Shown here piece by piece: positions 32,876-41,319 of a stretch of 59,451 nt of DNA. The notes beneath the pieces are model-generated. The model was not told the origin of the DNA. It was given only the letters and a program-made list of their open reading frames with translations, and did not search any database. Source of the DNA: JAYQPQ01 sp038145405. Lineage in GTDB: Bacteria > Pseudomonadota > Gammaproteobacteria > Pseudomonadales > GM7GCV1. The first letter of the stretch is position 1. Each line of letters opens with the position of its first letter. The translations under genes were made by a program, and so were the position numbers. The stretch covers positions 1 through 59,451 of the forward strand of contig JAYQPQ010000003.1 in the NCBI GenBank assembly GCA_038145405.1, in the 5' to 3' direction.

Positions 32876-34558
32876 GTGGACGCGCATCGGACGGTCGCCG
32901 AGGCATTGCGCCTGGCCAGAGAACGGTACCAGATACCACAGGAGTTGCCGGATTCGCCGATCCGCACCTTCCCTGACCTGTTTCGTTATGCGCTCAAAAC
33001 ATACGGTTCGGCCCCGGCCTATACCTGCCTGGGACATCAGATCAGTTTCCAGGAGCTGGATCGGCTTGGTGATCAATTTGCTCGCTGGCTTATCGCTCTC
33101 GACGGACTGCAGCCTGGCGACCGCGTTGCCTTGCACCTGCCCAATCTGCTGCAGTACCCGGTCGCCGCCATGGGTGTGCTCAAGGCCGGCATGGTGCTGG
33201 TGAATACCAACCCGCTCTATACTGCCCCCGAGCTGGTACATCAGTTCAGCGATGCCGGCGTCAAGCTGGTGGTCACCCTGAAAAATATCGCTGCCGAGCT
33301 GGCTTCGATAATCGATCAGACCGATGTCTGTATGGTGGTAACCACCGAGGTGGGCGATCTTCACCCTCAACCCAAGCGCTTTTTGATTAACGCCGTGGTT
33401 CGGTACATACGGCGCGAAGTACCGCGTCTACAGTTTGCGCGCGCTATCTCATTCCGCGAGGTGCTCAAACGGGGCCGGCAAAGTTCGGCCGGCAAGCTGC
33501 CACAGGCGCAGCCGGAAGATATTGCGCTGCTGCAATACACCGGAGGTACCACGGGGGGTGCCAAGGGCTGCATGTTGACCCATGCGAGTCTGGTGAATTC
33601 CATGCTGCAGTGCGGCTGGATTTATCAGCGCGCGGACTGCCAGCCCGGCTATACCACCCTGGTGGTGCCCCTGCCGCTCTACCATATCTATGCCTTTGAT
33701 GTCGGCTTCTGCCACGGCCTGCTGAATGGTCATCACACCCTGCTGATTCCCAACCCGCGCGATATCAGGGCTTTCGTGCGCGCGCTGCGCAAAACGCCCT
33801 TCGATGGCTTTATCGGGCTGAATACCCTGTTCAACGCCCTGATGAACAACGCTGATTTTGCCGCTCTGGATTTCGACCGTCTGCGGCTGGCGGTGTCTGG
33901 CGGCATGGCGCTGTCGCGCTCAGTGGCCGAGCGCTGGGAAGCGATGACCGGTTCGCAGATCTGCGAGGGCTACGGGCTGACTGAATCGTCCGGCATTCTC
34001 AGTGTCAATGTGCCGGGCGATGCCAAGCTGGGCACGGTCGGCGTCGGTTTTGCTGGCTGTGAATTCATGATTCTGGGCGAGCACGATCGCGAGGTCGGCA
34101 TCGAGCAACCCGGCGAAATCTGCTTCAAGGGTGCCCAGATGATGAAGGGCTACTGGAATAATGCCGAGGAGACCCAGCGCCTGATGGTCGGCGATGGTTG
34201 GATGCGCACCGGCGATATCGCGGTGATGGGCGAAGACGGCCGCCTGCGCATTGTCGACCGCGCCAAGGACATGATTGTGGTGTCCGGCTTCAAGGTCTTT
34301 CCCAACGAGGTCGAAGACGTACTGATGCATCACCCGGATATTTCCGAATGCGCTGTGGTGGCCGGGCAGGGCGAGGCCGGCGAATATGTGCGCGCCTTTG
34401 TGGTACGTCGGCGTGCGGGCTTGACCGAGGAGGAAGTGCGCGAGTACTGCCGGCACCAGCTGACTGCCTACAAGGTGCCCAAGACCGTGGAATTTCGCGA
34501 TTCCCTGCCGAAATCCAACGTCGGAAAAATCCTTCGCAAAGAGCTGCGCGACAGCTGA
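32876..34558 (+). CDS. fadD: Long-chain fatty acid-CoA ligase
   Basis: This encodes 560 residues. It activates fatty acids with ATP and CoA for beta-oxidation or lipid assembly. The AMP-binding P-loop LLQYTGGTTGGAKGCMLTH is at about residues 217-235. GYGLTESSG (about 365-373), DGWMRTGDIA and the C-terminal KSNVGKILRKEL with the catalytic Lys follow. The start codon is GTG with AGGGG five bases upstream. It fits the FadD1/FadD2 class, but chain-length preference cannot be read from sequence. Confidence 0.9.
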   Translation: MDAHRTVAEALRLARERYQIPQELPDSPIRTFPDLFRYALKTYGSAPAYTCLGHQISFQELDRLGDQFARWLIALDGLQPGDRVALHLPNLLQYPVAAMGVLKAGMVLVNTNPLYTAPELVHQFSDAGVKLVVTLKNIAAELASIIDQTDVCMVVTTEVGDLHPQPKRFLINAVVRYIRREVPRLQFARAISFREVLKRGRQSSAGKLPQAQPEDIALLQYTGGTTGGAKGCMLTHASLVNSMLQCGWIYQRADCQPGYTTLVVPLPLYHIYAFDVGFCHGLLNGHHTLLIPNPRDIRAFVRALRKTPFDGFIGLNTLFNALMNNADFAALDFDRLRLAVSGGMALSRSVAERWEAMTGSQICEGYGLTESSGILSVNVPGDAKLGTVGVGFAGCEFMILGEHDREVGIEQPGEICFKGAQMMKGYWNNAEETQRLMVGDGWMRTGDIAVMGEDGRLRIVDRAKDMIVVSGFKVFPNEVEDVLMHHPDISECAVVAGQGEAGEYVRAFVVRRRAGLTEEEVREYCRHQLTAYKVPKTVEFRDSLPKSNVGKILRKELRDS

Positions 34559-34589
34559 TTACCCAGTATTACAGTGTGGCAAATAGCCG

Positions 34590-34618
34590 TTGTGAGGCTA
34601 GATCGGCGCCGCTACAAT
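34590..34618 (+). promoter_or_regulatory. Promoter of mlaA
   Basis: TTGTGA at 34590-34595 and TACAAT at 34613-34618 are spaced 17 bp. It lies 56 bp before the mlaA start, in the 116-bp gap after fadD. Confidence 0.7.
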
Positions 34619-34674
34619 CGGCGGTCACTTTAACCGGGCTGATTGGACTTTCGACAGCCGCTCCTGGAACAGTG

Positions 34675-35379
34675 ATGCCAAAAGTATGTCTCCTGGCGGT
34701 GCTGATACTGGCCAGCACCTCCGCTCCTCTCCTCGCACAAGAGCCCGAAGATCCCCTGGAAGGGATCAACCGCCTGACCTTTGCCTTCAACGACAAGGCC
34801 GACCGCTGGCTGCTGCGCCCCCTGGCGCAGGGCTATCGCGCCCTGATGCCGGATGCCGGCGAGCGCGCAGTAGGGCGCTTTTTTGCCAATCTCGGCGAAG
34901 TGCGCAATGCCACCAATCATCTGCTGCAGGGCAAGGGACGGTCGGCGGCCAACAGCGGCGGGCGCTTCCTGGTCAATTCCACCCTCGGGCTGGTTGGTTT
35001 TCTCGATGTCGCCGACGATCTGGGGCTGGTTCAGGAAGACAGCGAGGACATCGGCCAGACACTGGGCGTTTGGGGTGTGGGATCGGGTCCCTATCTGGTG
35101 CTGCCCTTTCTCGGCCCCTCCAATGTGCGCGATGCGCCCAGCCGTTGGCTGGACCGCTATCTGGAGCCGCAGACCTATCTGGAAGATCAGGTGTCACAGA
35201 ATATTGCCAAAGGCATGGAGCTGATCGACCTGCGCGCCGCGCTGCTCGACGCCGATCAGATCGGTTCGGCGGATGCCTACAGCTTTATGCGCGATATCTG
35301 GCTGCAGCGACGCGAGTATCTGGTTCATGATGGCGCCGTCGAGGACGACTTCGGCAGCGGAGATTTTCTCGATGACTGA
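34675..35379 (+). CDS. mlaA: MlaA/VacJ-family phospholipid transport protein
   Basis: This encodes 234 residues. MlaA removes misplaced phospholipids from the outer leaflet of the outer membrane and passes them to MlaC. Family motifs are DPLEGINRLTFAFNDKAD, GRFFANLGEVRN, GGRFLVNSTLGLVG and GVGSGPYLVLPFLGPSN. A signal peptide (about 1-22) is present, but the cleavage region reads PLLAQEPEDP with no lipobox Cys, unlike E. coli MlaA. It overlaps the next gene by 8 bp and starts a three-gene operon. Confidence 0.92.
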   Translation: MPKVCLLAVLILASTSAPLLAQEPEDPLEGINRLTFAFNDKADRWLLRPLAQGYRALMPDAGERAVGRFFANLGEVRNATNHLLQGKGRSAANSGGRFLVNSTLGLVGFLDVADDLGLVQEDSEDIGQTLGVWGVGSGPYLVLPFLGPSNVRDAPSRWLDRYLEPQTYLEDQVSQNIAKGMELIDLRAALLDADQIGSADAYSFMRDIWLQRREYLVHDGAVEDDFGSGDFLDD

Positions 35380-36559
35380 TTTCCGCATCCTTATCCTCTT
35401 GCGCGACAGCCTTATTCGCGACCTGGCCGTGGCCATACTGCGCCAGTACGACTACGAGGTGGTCGCCGCGGAGAGCGTCGAGCACCTGGACAAGGACAAT
35501 CTGGTAACCAGCCCGGATATAGTGCTCTGTGCCCTGGGGCAGATGGAGTCCATTCGCAGCAAGCTGGCGCAGATGTTTCCGCGCAAACAGTTCATCCAGT
35601 TTGTGCAACTGTTTCGCGAACAGCCGGTCGACAAGGTCATCGATGCCTTTCATCAGGATAACAGCGACTGCCTGCAGTTGCCCTTCAGCGATAAGACCCT
35701 GCTGCTCTCCATCGAGCGCGCGGGCGAGCGGCGCAATCTCATTGCCCGCAACATGCGTTCGCGCAAGCGCATGGAGAAGGCCCGCGGTGAACTGGAGCGC
35801 AACCTGGGTATTCTGCAAGCCGATGCCCAGGCTGGGCGCCAGATGCAGCAGTCGCTACTGCCGCATTCGCCGGTCGTTTCGCCGCCCTATTATGTGGCTC
35901 AGCAGATCTGTCCTTCGCTCTATCTCAGCGGCGATTTCGTCAACTACCTGACGGCGCTGGACAACTTTCTGCTGTTTTACCTGCTGGACGTATCCGGGCA
36001 CGGCGCCTCTTCGGCCTTCGTCACCGTGATGGTGCGCCAGCTGATGCGCCGGATCGTGCGTCGCCACGTCATGGAAAAGGACGTCAAGGCCTTGGATAAG
36101 GCGCCGGCCGGTTTCCTCGAGCGCATCAATCAGGTGATGAACGACAACGAGCTCGACAAGCATCTGACCATGTTCGCCGGTGCGCTCAACAAGAAGAAAA
36201 ACACCCTGCGTTACGCCATCGGTGCCCAGCTGCCCATGCCCATCCTGATCACCGAGGGCAAGGCCAGCTTTCTCGAGGGCAAGGGGCGTTCGGTAGGGCT
36301 GTTTCCCAAGGGTGAGTGGGAGGTGTACGACCTGCAGCTGCCGGAGAAATTTATTCTGCTGGCCTTTTCTGATGGCGTGCTGGAAAAGCTGCCTATGCAA
36401 AGCCTGAAGGAAAAAGAGGCCTATATGCTCAAGCGCCTGGCCCATTGCTCCGCCGATATCGACAAGGTCTTGCCGCGCCTGGGCATCGATGAAACCCACA
36501 ATCTGCCGGATGACATTGCCGTGTTCATGCTGGCGCGAGGCTACCATGAATCCCTCTAA
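35372..36559 (+). CDS. PP2C-type (SpoIIE/RsbU) phosphatase with an N-terminal pseudo-receiver domain
   Basis: This encodes 395 residues. A receiver-like domain (about 4-120) lacks the phospho-acceptor: the PDIVLCAL strand has Ala54 where Asp is expected. A helical linker (about 125-160) leads to a PP2C domain with SGDF (186-189), DVSGHG (206-211), FSDGVLE and LPDDIAVF, so the phosphatase metal sites look intact. It probably dephosphorylates the STAS protein encoded next, releasing a sigma factor or other target. The mlaA-phosphatase-STAS order resembles the RssB/RssC pair next to vacJ in pseudomonads. Confidence 0.87.
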   Translation: MTDFRILILLRDSLIRDLAVAILRQYDYEVVAAESVEHLDKDNLVTSPDIVLCALGQMESIRSKLAQMFPRKQFIQFVQLFREQPVDKVIDAFHQDNSDCLQLPFSDKTLLLSIERAGERRNLIARNMRSRKRMEKARGELERNLGILQADAQAGRQMQQSLLPHSPVVSPPYYVAQQICPSLYLSGDFVNYLTALDNFLLFYLLDVSGHGASSAFVTVMVRQLMRRIVRRHVMEKDVKALDKAPAGFLERINQVMNDNELDKHLTMFAGALNKKKNTLRYAIGAQLPMPILITEGKASFLEGKGRSVGLFPKGEWEVYDLQLPEKFILLAFSDGVLEKLPMQSLKEKEAYMLKRLAHCSADIDKVLPRLGIDETHNLPDDIAVFMLARGYHESL

Positions 36560-37046
36560 CCGCATTTACTATGCGCACAAGGACGGCAACTATTACCTGC
36601 GCTTTGTCGGCGATGTGCGGGTGACTTTCTGTGCCACGCTCAACACCTATATCGAGCTGCTGTTCAAAGCCGAAGAAATCAACTCGGTGGCAGTCGACCT
36701 GCGTACGGCGGCGGCAGTGGATAGCACCACCCTCGGCCTGCTGGCCAAACTGGCACTCTACGTGAATCGCGAAGCCCGCATTCGTCCGCTACTCATTGTG
36801 ACTGACGAGTCCATGATTCGCCTGTTACAAAGCATGGGGCTGGATGAGATATTCAGCCTAGCGCAGGATTTTCCGGATCAGCTCCAGTCGCTCGACGAAC
36901 TGCACCTCACCCACGCCGACACCGAAACCGCCCGCACTCGGGTGATCGAGGCGCACCGCACCCTGATGAAGCTAAACAATCGCAATATGGAAGTTTTTGC
37001 CTATCTGGTACTGCGCCTGGAAGGCGAAGCCTCCACCGGCAAGTAG
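36546..37046 (+). CDS. STAS-domain anti-sigma factor antagonist
   Basis: This encodes 166 residues. The STAS core (about 10-105) shows VAVDLRTAAAVDSTTLGLLAKLA with the phosphorylatable Ser in DSTTLG, and RLLQSMGLDEIFSL at the end of the domain. A C-terminal helical extension of about 55 residues follows. It overlaps the phosphatase gene by 14 bp. The pair forms a classic partner switch; the matching anti-sigma kinase is not in the window. Its stop lies 11 bp from the convergent dusA stop. Confidence 0.88.
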   Translation: MNPSNRIYYAHKDGNYYLRFVGDVRVTFCATLNTYIELLFKAEEINSVAVDLRTAAAVDSTTLGLLAKLALYVNREARIRPLLIVTDESMIRLLQSMGLDEIFSLAQDFPDQLQSLDELHLTHADTETARTRVIEAHRTLMKLNNRNMEVFAYLVLRLEGEASTGK

Positions 37047-37057
37047 GGTCGTCGCAA

Positions 37058-38125
37058 TCAGGCCGGCAGACGCGCGCCGCTTACCGGTTCCCCTGACATC
37101 TCAATCAAGCCCTCCAGGGCGGCATCCAGCACCTCCAGCCCGGCCCCCAGTCGATGCGCTCGCTCACTGATAATGCGACGATAACGGCGCGCTCCGCGTT
37201 CCCCTTGGAATAAGCCCAGCAGATGACGGGTAATTGCGTTCAGCCGGGTTCCGGCGTGTAATTCTGCCTCGATATAGGGGTAGTAGGCGCGCATCAGCTC
37301 GGCGCGCGACTGCACGGGCGCAGCCTGGCCGAACAGCAGGGGATCGACCTGACTCAGTTGCCAGGGGTTCTGGTAGGCCGCGCGGCCCATCATCACGCCG
37401 TCGACCTGTGCCAGATGCTGCTGGGTCTGTTCCAGGGTGTCGATGCCGCCGTTAATAATCAGCGGTAGATTGGGGAAGTCCTGCTTGATGCGGTAGACCC
37501 GGGCATAGTCCAGTGGCGGAATGGAGCGGTTCTGGGCCGGACTCAAACCGGTCAGCAAGGCCTTGCGGGCGTGCAGTATCAGGGCGTCGACACCGGCCTC
37601 GACCAGGGTGCTCACCAGATCGACCAGATGCTCGTAGCTATCCAGTTCGTCCACGCCGATACGCGTTTTGACCGTCACCGGAATGTCGACCGCATCTTTC
37701 ATGGCCTTGACCAGATCGGCAATCAAATCCGGCTTGCGCATCAGGCAGGCGCCAAAAGCGCCTTCCTGTACCCGATCGCTCGGGCAGCCGCAGTTGAGAT
37801 TGATTTCGTCGTAGCCCCAGGCCTGCCCGAGCACCGCACACTTCACCACATCGGCGCGCTGGCTGCCGCCCAGCTGCAGGGCCAGCGGCTGCTCGCGTGC
37901 ATCGAAGCGCAGGTGGCGCGACCTGTCGCCATGCAGGATGGCGCCGGTCGTCACCATCTCTGTGTAGAGACGGGTATGCCGGCTCATCAGACGGTAGCAC
38001 AGGCGGGCATGCCGGGCCGTCCAATCCATCATGGGGGCGACAGAAAAACGATGCTTTTCCAGAAGGCAGGCTCCAAGTTTCGTATAATGCGACGCTATTT
38101 TACCCCGAGACGTTGACTGGCCCAT
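37058..38125 (-). CDS. dusA: tRNA-dihydrouridine(20/20a) synthase
   Basis: This encodes 355 residues from ATG 38125. It reduces uridines of the tRNA D-loop using FMN. RFSVAPMMDWTARHAR at about 26-41 marks DusA. The catalytic Cys lies in NLNCGCPS, followed by VKTRIGVDE and INGGIDT. Start is uncertain: ATG 38125 overlaps the divergent gltX start by 2 bp, while a CTG at 38062 with GGAG eight bases upstream would leave room for a promoter. Confidence 0.9.
   Translation of the reverse strand: MGQSTSRGKIASHYTKLGACLLEKHRFSVAPMMDWTARHARLCYRLMSRHTRLYTEMVTTGAILHGDRSRHLRFDAREQPLALQLGGSQRADVVKCAVLGQAWGYDEINLNCGCPSDRVQEGAFGACLMRKPDLIADLVKAMKDAVDIPVTVKTRIGVDELDSYEHLVDLVSTLVEAGVDALILHARKALLTGLSPAQNRSIPPLDYARVYRIKQDFPNLPLIINGGIDTLEQTQQHLAQVDGVMMGRAAYQNPWQLSQVDPLLFGQAAPVQSRAELMRAYYPYIEAELHAGTRLNAITRHLLGLFQGERGARRYRRIISERAHRLGAGLEVLDAALEGLIEMSGEPVSGARLPA
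38083..38088 (+). promoter_or_regulatory. Probable -10 box of gltX
   Basis: A perfect TATAAT lies 35 bp before the gltX ATG. No good -35 is visible at 16-18 bp. It falls inside the dusA 5' part if dusA starts at 38125. Confidence 0.5.
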
Positions 38126-39611
38126 GGTTCGTGTTCGCATTGCCCCCTCGCCGACGGGCGACCCCCACGTTGGCACCGCCTACATCGCGCTCTTTAACTT
38201 TTGCTTTGCCCGCCAGCGCAGCGGCAAACTGGTGTTGCGCATTGAGGATACCGATCAGGTGCGCAGCACAGCCCAATCCGAGGTCGCCATTCTGGAAAGC
38301 TTGCGCTGGCTCGGTCTGGAATGGGACGAGGGCCCGGATGTCGGTGGCCCCTTCGGCCCCTACCGCCAGAGTGAGCGCACTGCTATTTACGCTCAGTATG
38401 CCGAGCAACTGATTGCTTCGGGTAAAGCCTTTTATTGCTATCGATCGCCAGACGAACTAGAGCAGCTGCGCAATGCGCGCCGCGAGCAGGGTATTCAGCG
38501 CGCGCTCAAACAGTCGGATCTGCAGCTGGACGATGCAGAAATTGCCCGCCGTCAGACGGCGGGTGTGCAACCAGTGGTGCGCATGGTGGTGCCGGAAGAG
38601 GGCACCTGTACCATCCGCGACGGCTTGCGCGGCGATATCGAACTCGACTGGGCCACTGTCGATGCCCAGGTGCTGCTCAAGGTCGATGGCCTGCCGACCT
38701 ATCACCTCGCCAACGTGGTGGATGATCACCTGATGGAGATCAGCCATGTGATCCGCGGCGAGGAATGGATCAACTCGGCGCCCAAGCACCAGCTGCTTTA
38801 CGCCTACTTTGGCTGGGACATGCCGCAGCTGTATCACATGCCGCTGCTGCGCAACCCCGACAAAAGCAAGCTGAGCAAGCGCAAGAATCCGACCAGCATC
38901 TTCTATTACCGCGATATGGGCTTTTTGCCCGAAGCGCTGCTCAACTACCTGGGACGCATGGGTTGGGCCATGCCCGACGAGCGCGAGAAGTTCAGCCTGG
39001 CGGATATGATTGCGGCTTTTGATATTCGCAGCGTGTCCTTGGGCGGCCCGGTTTTTGATATGGAAAAGCTGCGCTGGCTCAACGGCCTGTGGATAAGGGA
39101 AAATCTGACCGATGCCGAGTTCGTGCAGCGCTATCAGCATTGGGCGCTTGCGCCGGAGCGGGTAACGGCCATTGCCGCGTTGCTGCGCGAGCGCGTGGAA
39201 ACCCTGTCTGATCTGGCGCCACTGGCCTCGGTGTTTTTCTACGGTCAGCCGCATCTGGATGAAGACGTATTCAACAATCTCAATCTGGACCGCGAGACCC
39301 AGCTCAAGGTCCTGCAGTTCACCTCCTGGCGCCTGGATAGTCAGCAGGGCTGGCAGCGCGATGCCCTCTACGCCGTGCTGAATGCCCTGGCGGAATCCAT
39401 GTCGATCAAGCTGCGGGCCTTTCTGCAGCCGCTCTTTGTTGCCCTCAGCGGCAGCACCGTTTGCCCGCCGCTTTTCGATACCATGGCTATACTGGGTCCC
39501 GACCTGACGCGCGCCCGTATTCGCGCGGCTCTCGAGTTTCTCGGCGGCGTATCGAAAAAATCGCTCAAGCAGCTCGAGAAGGAGTTCCAGGCCTTGGGGT
39601 CGGCGGACTAG
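38124..39611 (+). CDS. gltX: Glutamyl-tRNA synthetase
   Basis: This encodes 495 residues. It charges tRNA-Glu. Class I motifs: the HIGH motif is HVGT in PSPTGDPHVGTAY (residues about 8-20), and KMSKS is KLSKR in DKSKLSKRKNP (about 248-258). The anticodon-binding region is complete. HVGT is a tolerated variant in GluRS. Length is normal for a bacterial enzyme. Confidence 0.96.
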   Translation: MVRVRIAPSPTGDPHVGTAYIALFNFCFARQRSGKLVLRIEDTDQVRSTAQSEVAILESLRWLGLEWDEGPDVGGPFGPYRQSERTAIYAQYAEQLIASGKAFYCYRSPDELEQLRNARREQGIQRALKQSDLQLDDAEIARRQTAGVQPVVRMVVPEEGTCTIRDGLRGDIELDWATVDAQVLLKVDGLPTYHLANVVDDHLMEISHVIRGEEWINSAPKHQLLYAYFGWDMPQLYHMPLLRNPDKSKLSKRKNPTSIFYYRDMGFLPEALLNYLGRMGWAMPDEREKFSLADMIAAFDIRSVSLGGPVFDMEKLRWLNGLWIRENLTDAEFVQRYQHWALAPERVTAIAALLRERVETLSDLAPLASVFFYGQPHLDEDVFNNLNLDRETQLKVLQFTSWRLDSQQGWQRDALYAVLNALAESMSIKLRAFLQPLFVALSGSTVCPPLFDTMAILGPDLTRARIRAALEFLGGVSKKSLKQLEKEFQALGSAD

Positions 39612-39613
39612 CT

Positions 39614-40150
39614 ATGCAACCTGGTGATGCCCGGATTCTGGTTGGCAACCGTGAATGGTGTGCCTTGCCGGAACTGGGTATTCCCGCCATCAAGGCGCGC
39701 GTCGATTCCGGAGCCAAGACCTCGAGCCTGCATGCCTTTAACCTCGAGACTTTCGAACGCGATGGCCAAACCTGGGTGCGCTTTGAAGTGCATCCGGTGC
39801 AGAAGAGTCAGCGCATCAGCATCTGGGTGGAGGCGCCGGTGATCGACCGGCGTCGTGTGCGCAGTTCGCACCGCGATATCGAGCAGCGCTGCGTGATTCG
39901 TTCGCTGCTCAGGCTGGGCGGCGCGGAGTGGCCGGTCGAAATCACACTGACCAACAGGGACAGTATGGGCTATCGCATGCTGCTGGGACGGCAGGCCATG
40001 CGCACGCGACTGATGATTGATCCCGACGCCGCCTACCTGACTGGAAAGACCGATGCCCAGGCCATGGCCAAGCTCTATGATCAGCCGGCGCCAAAGCCCC
40101 GCAAGCGGCGGACCGCGAGCGTTTTGCCGCCTGACGCGCAGCGCGGTTGA
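39614..40150 (+). CDS. RimB/RloA-type aspartyl-protease-like protein (ATP-dependent zinc protease family, DUF785)
   Basis: This encodes 178 residues. The motif RVDSGAKTSSLHA at about residues 25-37 is the retropepsin-like Asp motif of the family. VRSSHRDIEQRCVIR and GYRMLLGRQAM are also conserved in it. The family is often encoded near RimK-type glutamate ligases and called an ATP-dependent zinc protease, although the fold suggests an aspartyl protease; no rimK is near here. It starts 2 bp after the gltX stop, and its stop overlaps the tRNA-Ala promoter -35 box. Confidence 0.83.
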   Translation: MQPGDARILVGNREWCALPELGIPAIKARVDSGAKTSSLHAFNLETFERDGQTWVRFEVHPVQKSQRISIWVEAPVIDRRRVRSSHRDIEQRCVIRSLLRLGGAEWPVEITLTNRDSMGYRMLLGRQAMRTRLMIDPDAAYLTGKTDAQAMAKLYDQPAPKPRKRRTASVLPPDAQRG

Positions 40151-40175
40151 CACTCCGGATAACCGGTTCTAGAAT
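40147..40175 (+). promoter_or_regulatory. Promoter of tRNA-Ala
   Basis: A perfect TTGACA at 40147-40152 and TAGAAT at 40170-40175 are 17 bp apart and 18 bp before the tRNA. The -35 box overlaps the TGA stop of the preceding gene. Confidence 0.87.
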
Positions 40176-40193
40176 CCGCGCTCCCGATAATCC

Positions 40194-40269
<76 letters not shown>

Positions 40270-40275
40270 ATAAAC

Positions 40276-40306
40276 AACCCCGATCCGTAAGGTTTGGGGT
40301 TTTTTA
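40276..40306 (+). terminator. Intrinsic terminator of tRNA-Ala
   Basis: AACCCC and GGGGTT form the base of the stem with partial inner pairing, followed by six T. It begins 7 bp after the tRNA. Confidence 0.78.
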
Positions 40307-40667
40307 TTGGCTGATCGGGTTCGAACTGCCGAAGGCGGTTACACCAATCCGTCGGGAGCCAATTTGGGACGAAAAGCGCAGCGCATCGGTGCCGTCGACC
40401 CGAATACAGGGATGTATGAATCAGTCGAGCCTTGCCGCCATGACCACGAGGGGGGGCGGAAATGTCAGTTTGATAGGAGCAAAGTCGACCGGCATCCATG
40501 CCTCACGCGACACTTGTGCTTGCTGAATTTTGTCCAGCACAATCACGTACCAACCCGGCACGCGCCGGGTTCTTTCGGTTTAAGCGCAGGGTGCAAGTAG
40601 CACCCGAGCGCAAGAGGACTGTCAGTCACTGTCTGTCAGCATGTTCTTGTAGCCAAAGGGCCAGCCT
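40307..40667. other. Gene-free gap with two tandem hairpins
   Basis: No coding sequence is supported in this 361-bp stretch. Two GC-rich hairpins stand close together. One has a perfect 8-bp stem, AACCCGGC and GCCGGGTT at 40552-40571 with an ACGC loop, followed by a T-rich run. The other is GCGC-A-GGGTGC with GCACCC-GA-GCGC at about 40585-40609. A terminator of an unseen small RNA, or the leader of the next gene, are both possible. Confidence 0.4.
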
Positions 40668-41303
40668 ATGAAGCGGTATTTCCTGTCCCCCATTTTTAGC
40701 GTCGTATTGCTCGTCTGCCTGGCTGGTCAGGCCCAGGCTGATCTCGCTTATCGGAATAGCTTGGGCATTGCCACCACAGCAGGTGCCTGGGATCTCTCAC
40801 TGAGTTCCATCCAGACCGCCGATGAATTCGGTGCTTCACTGGGCTCCTACTCGCTGAGTTTTGGCGCTAACCGCAGCATAGGCTCCGGACACCGCCTGCT
40901 GATGGATGGCGCCCGTTATAACAACCGTGCGGGCGAAAGCTGGACGACCTTTTCCCGATATCGGCTTGGCTGGAGCTATCGCTGGCAGCCCGATGACATC
41001 GCCTGGACGGCGACGACCCGCCTGGAGCACCGGGACGTGTCCGGCGATCAGCATCAGCGCCTGGAGCTGAGCCTGCAGGCCGGCAAGCGCTATGTGGCCT
41101 GGAGCCCTTACCTGTCGGCCCAGTTGCGCTATCACCTCACCGATCAATACATGCTGCTGCGCCGCGCCAATCTGGGCACCGGCTTTCAGCTTAATGAGCA
41201 GTGGAATTTAGGCATCGCTATACGCTACCAACAGAGCAAGCGTGCTGGTGAGTGGGCAGACCCCGAGCCGGTGGTGAGCACCAGTATCGAATTTGAATTC
41301 TGA
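40668..41303 (+). CDS. Putative outer-membrane beta-barrel protein, function unknown
   Basis: This encodes 211 residues. A signal peptide (about 1-24, ending QAQA) is followed by a sequence rich in alternating polar and aromatic residues (e.g. YRLGWSYRWQ, SPYLSAQLRYHL), which is the pattern of transmembrane beta-strands. The last residue is Phe (SIEFEF), the usual outer-membrane insertion signal. About eight strands can be drawn, suggesting a small barrel. I do not recognise the family firmly; DUF2490-like proteins are similar in layout. Confidence 0.7.
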   Translation: MKRYFLSPIFSVVLLVCLAGQAQADLAYRNSLGIATTAGAWDLSLSSIQTADEFGASLGSYSLSFGANRSIGSGHRLLMDGARYNNRAGESWTTFSRYRLGWSYRWQPDDIAWTATTRLEHRDVSGDQHQRLELSLQAGKRYVAWSPYLSAQLRYHLTDQYMLLRRANLGTGFQLNEQWNLGIAIRYQQSKRAGEWADPEPVVSTSIEFEF

Positions 41304-41319
41304 ACTCCCGGATAAGCGA

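Noticed and set aside
37571..38116. Frame on the plus strand opposite dusA
   Set aside because: Shadow of dusA; no signal of its own.
40318..40340. GGTTCGAACT resembling a tRNA T-arm after tRNA-Ala
   Set aside because: No acceptor, D or anticodon arm can be paired with it; chance similarity.
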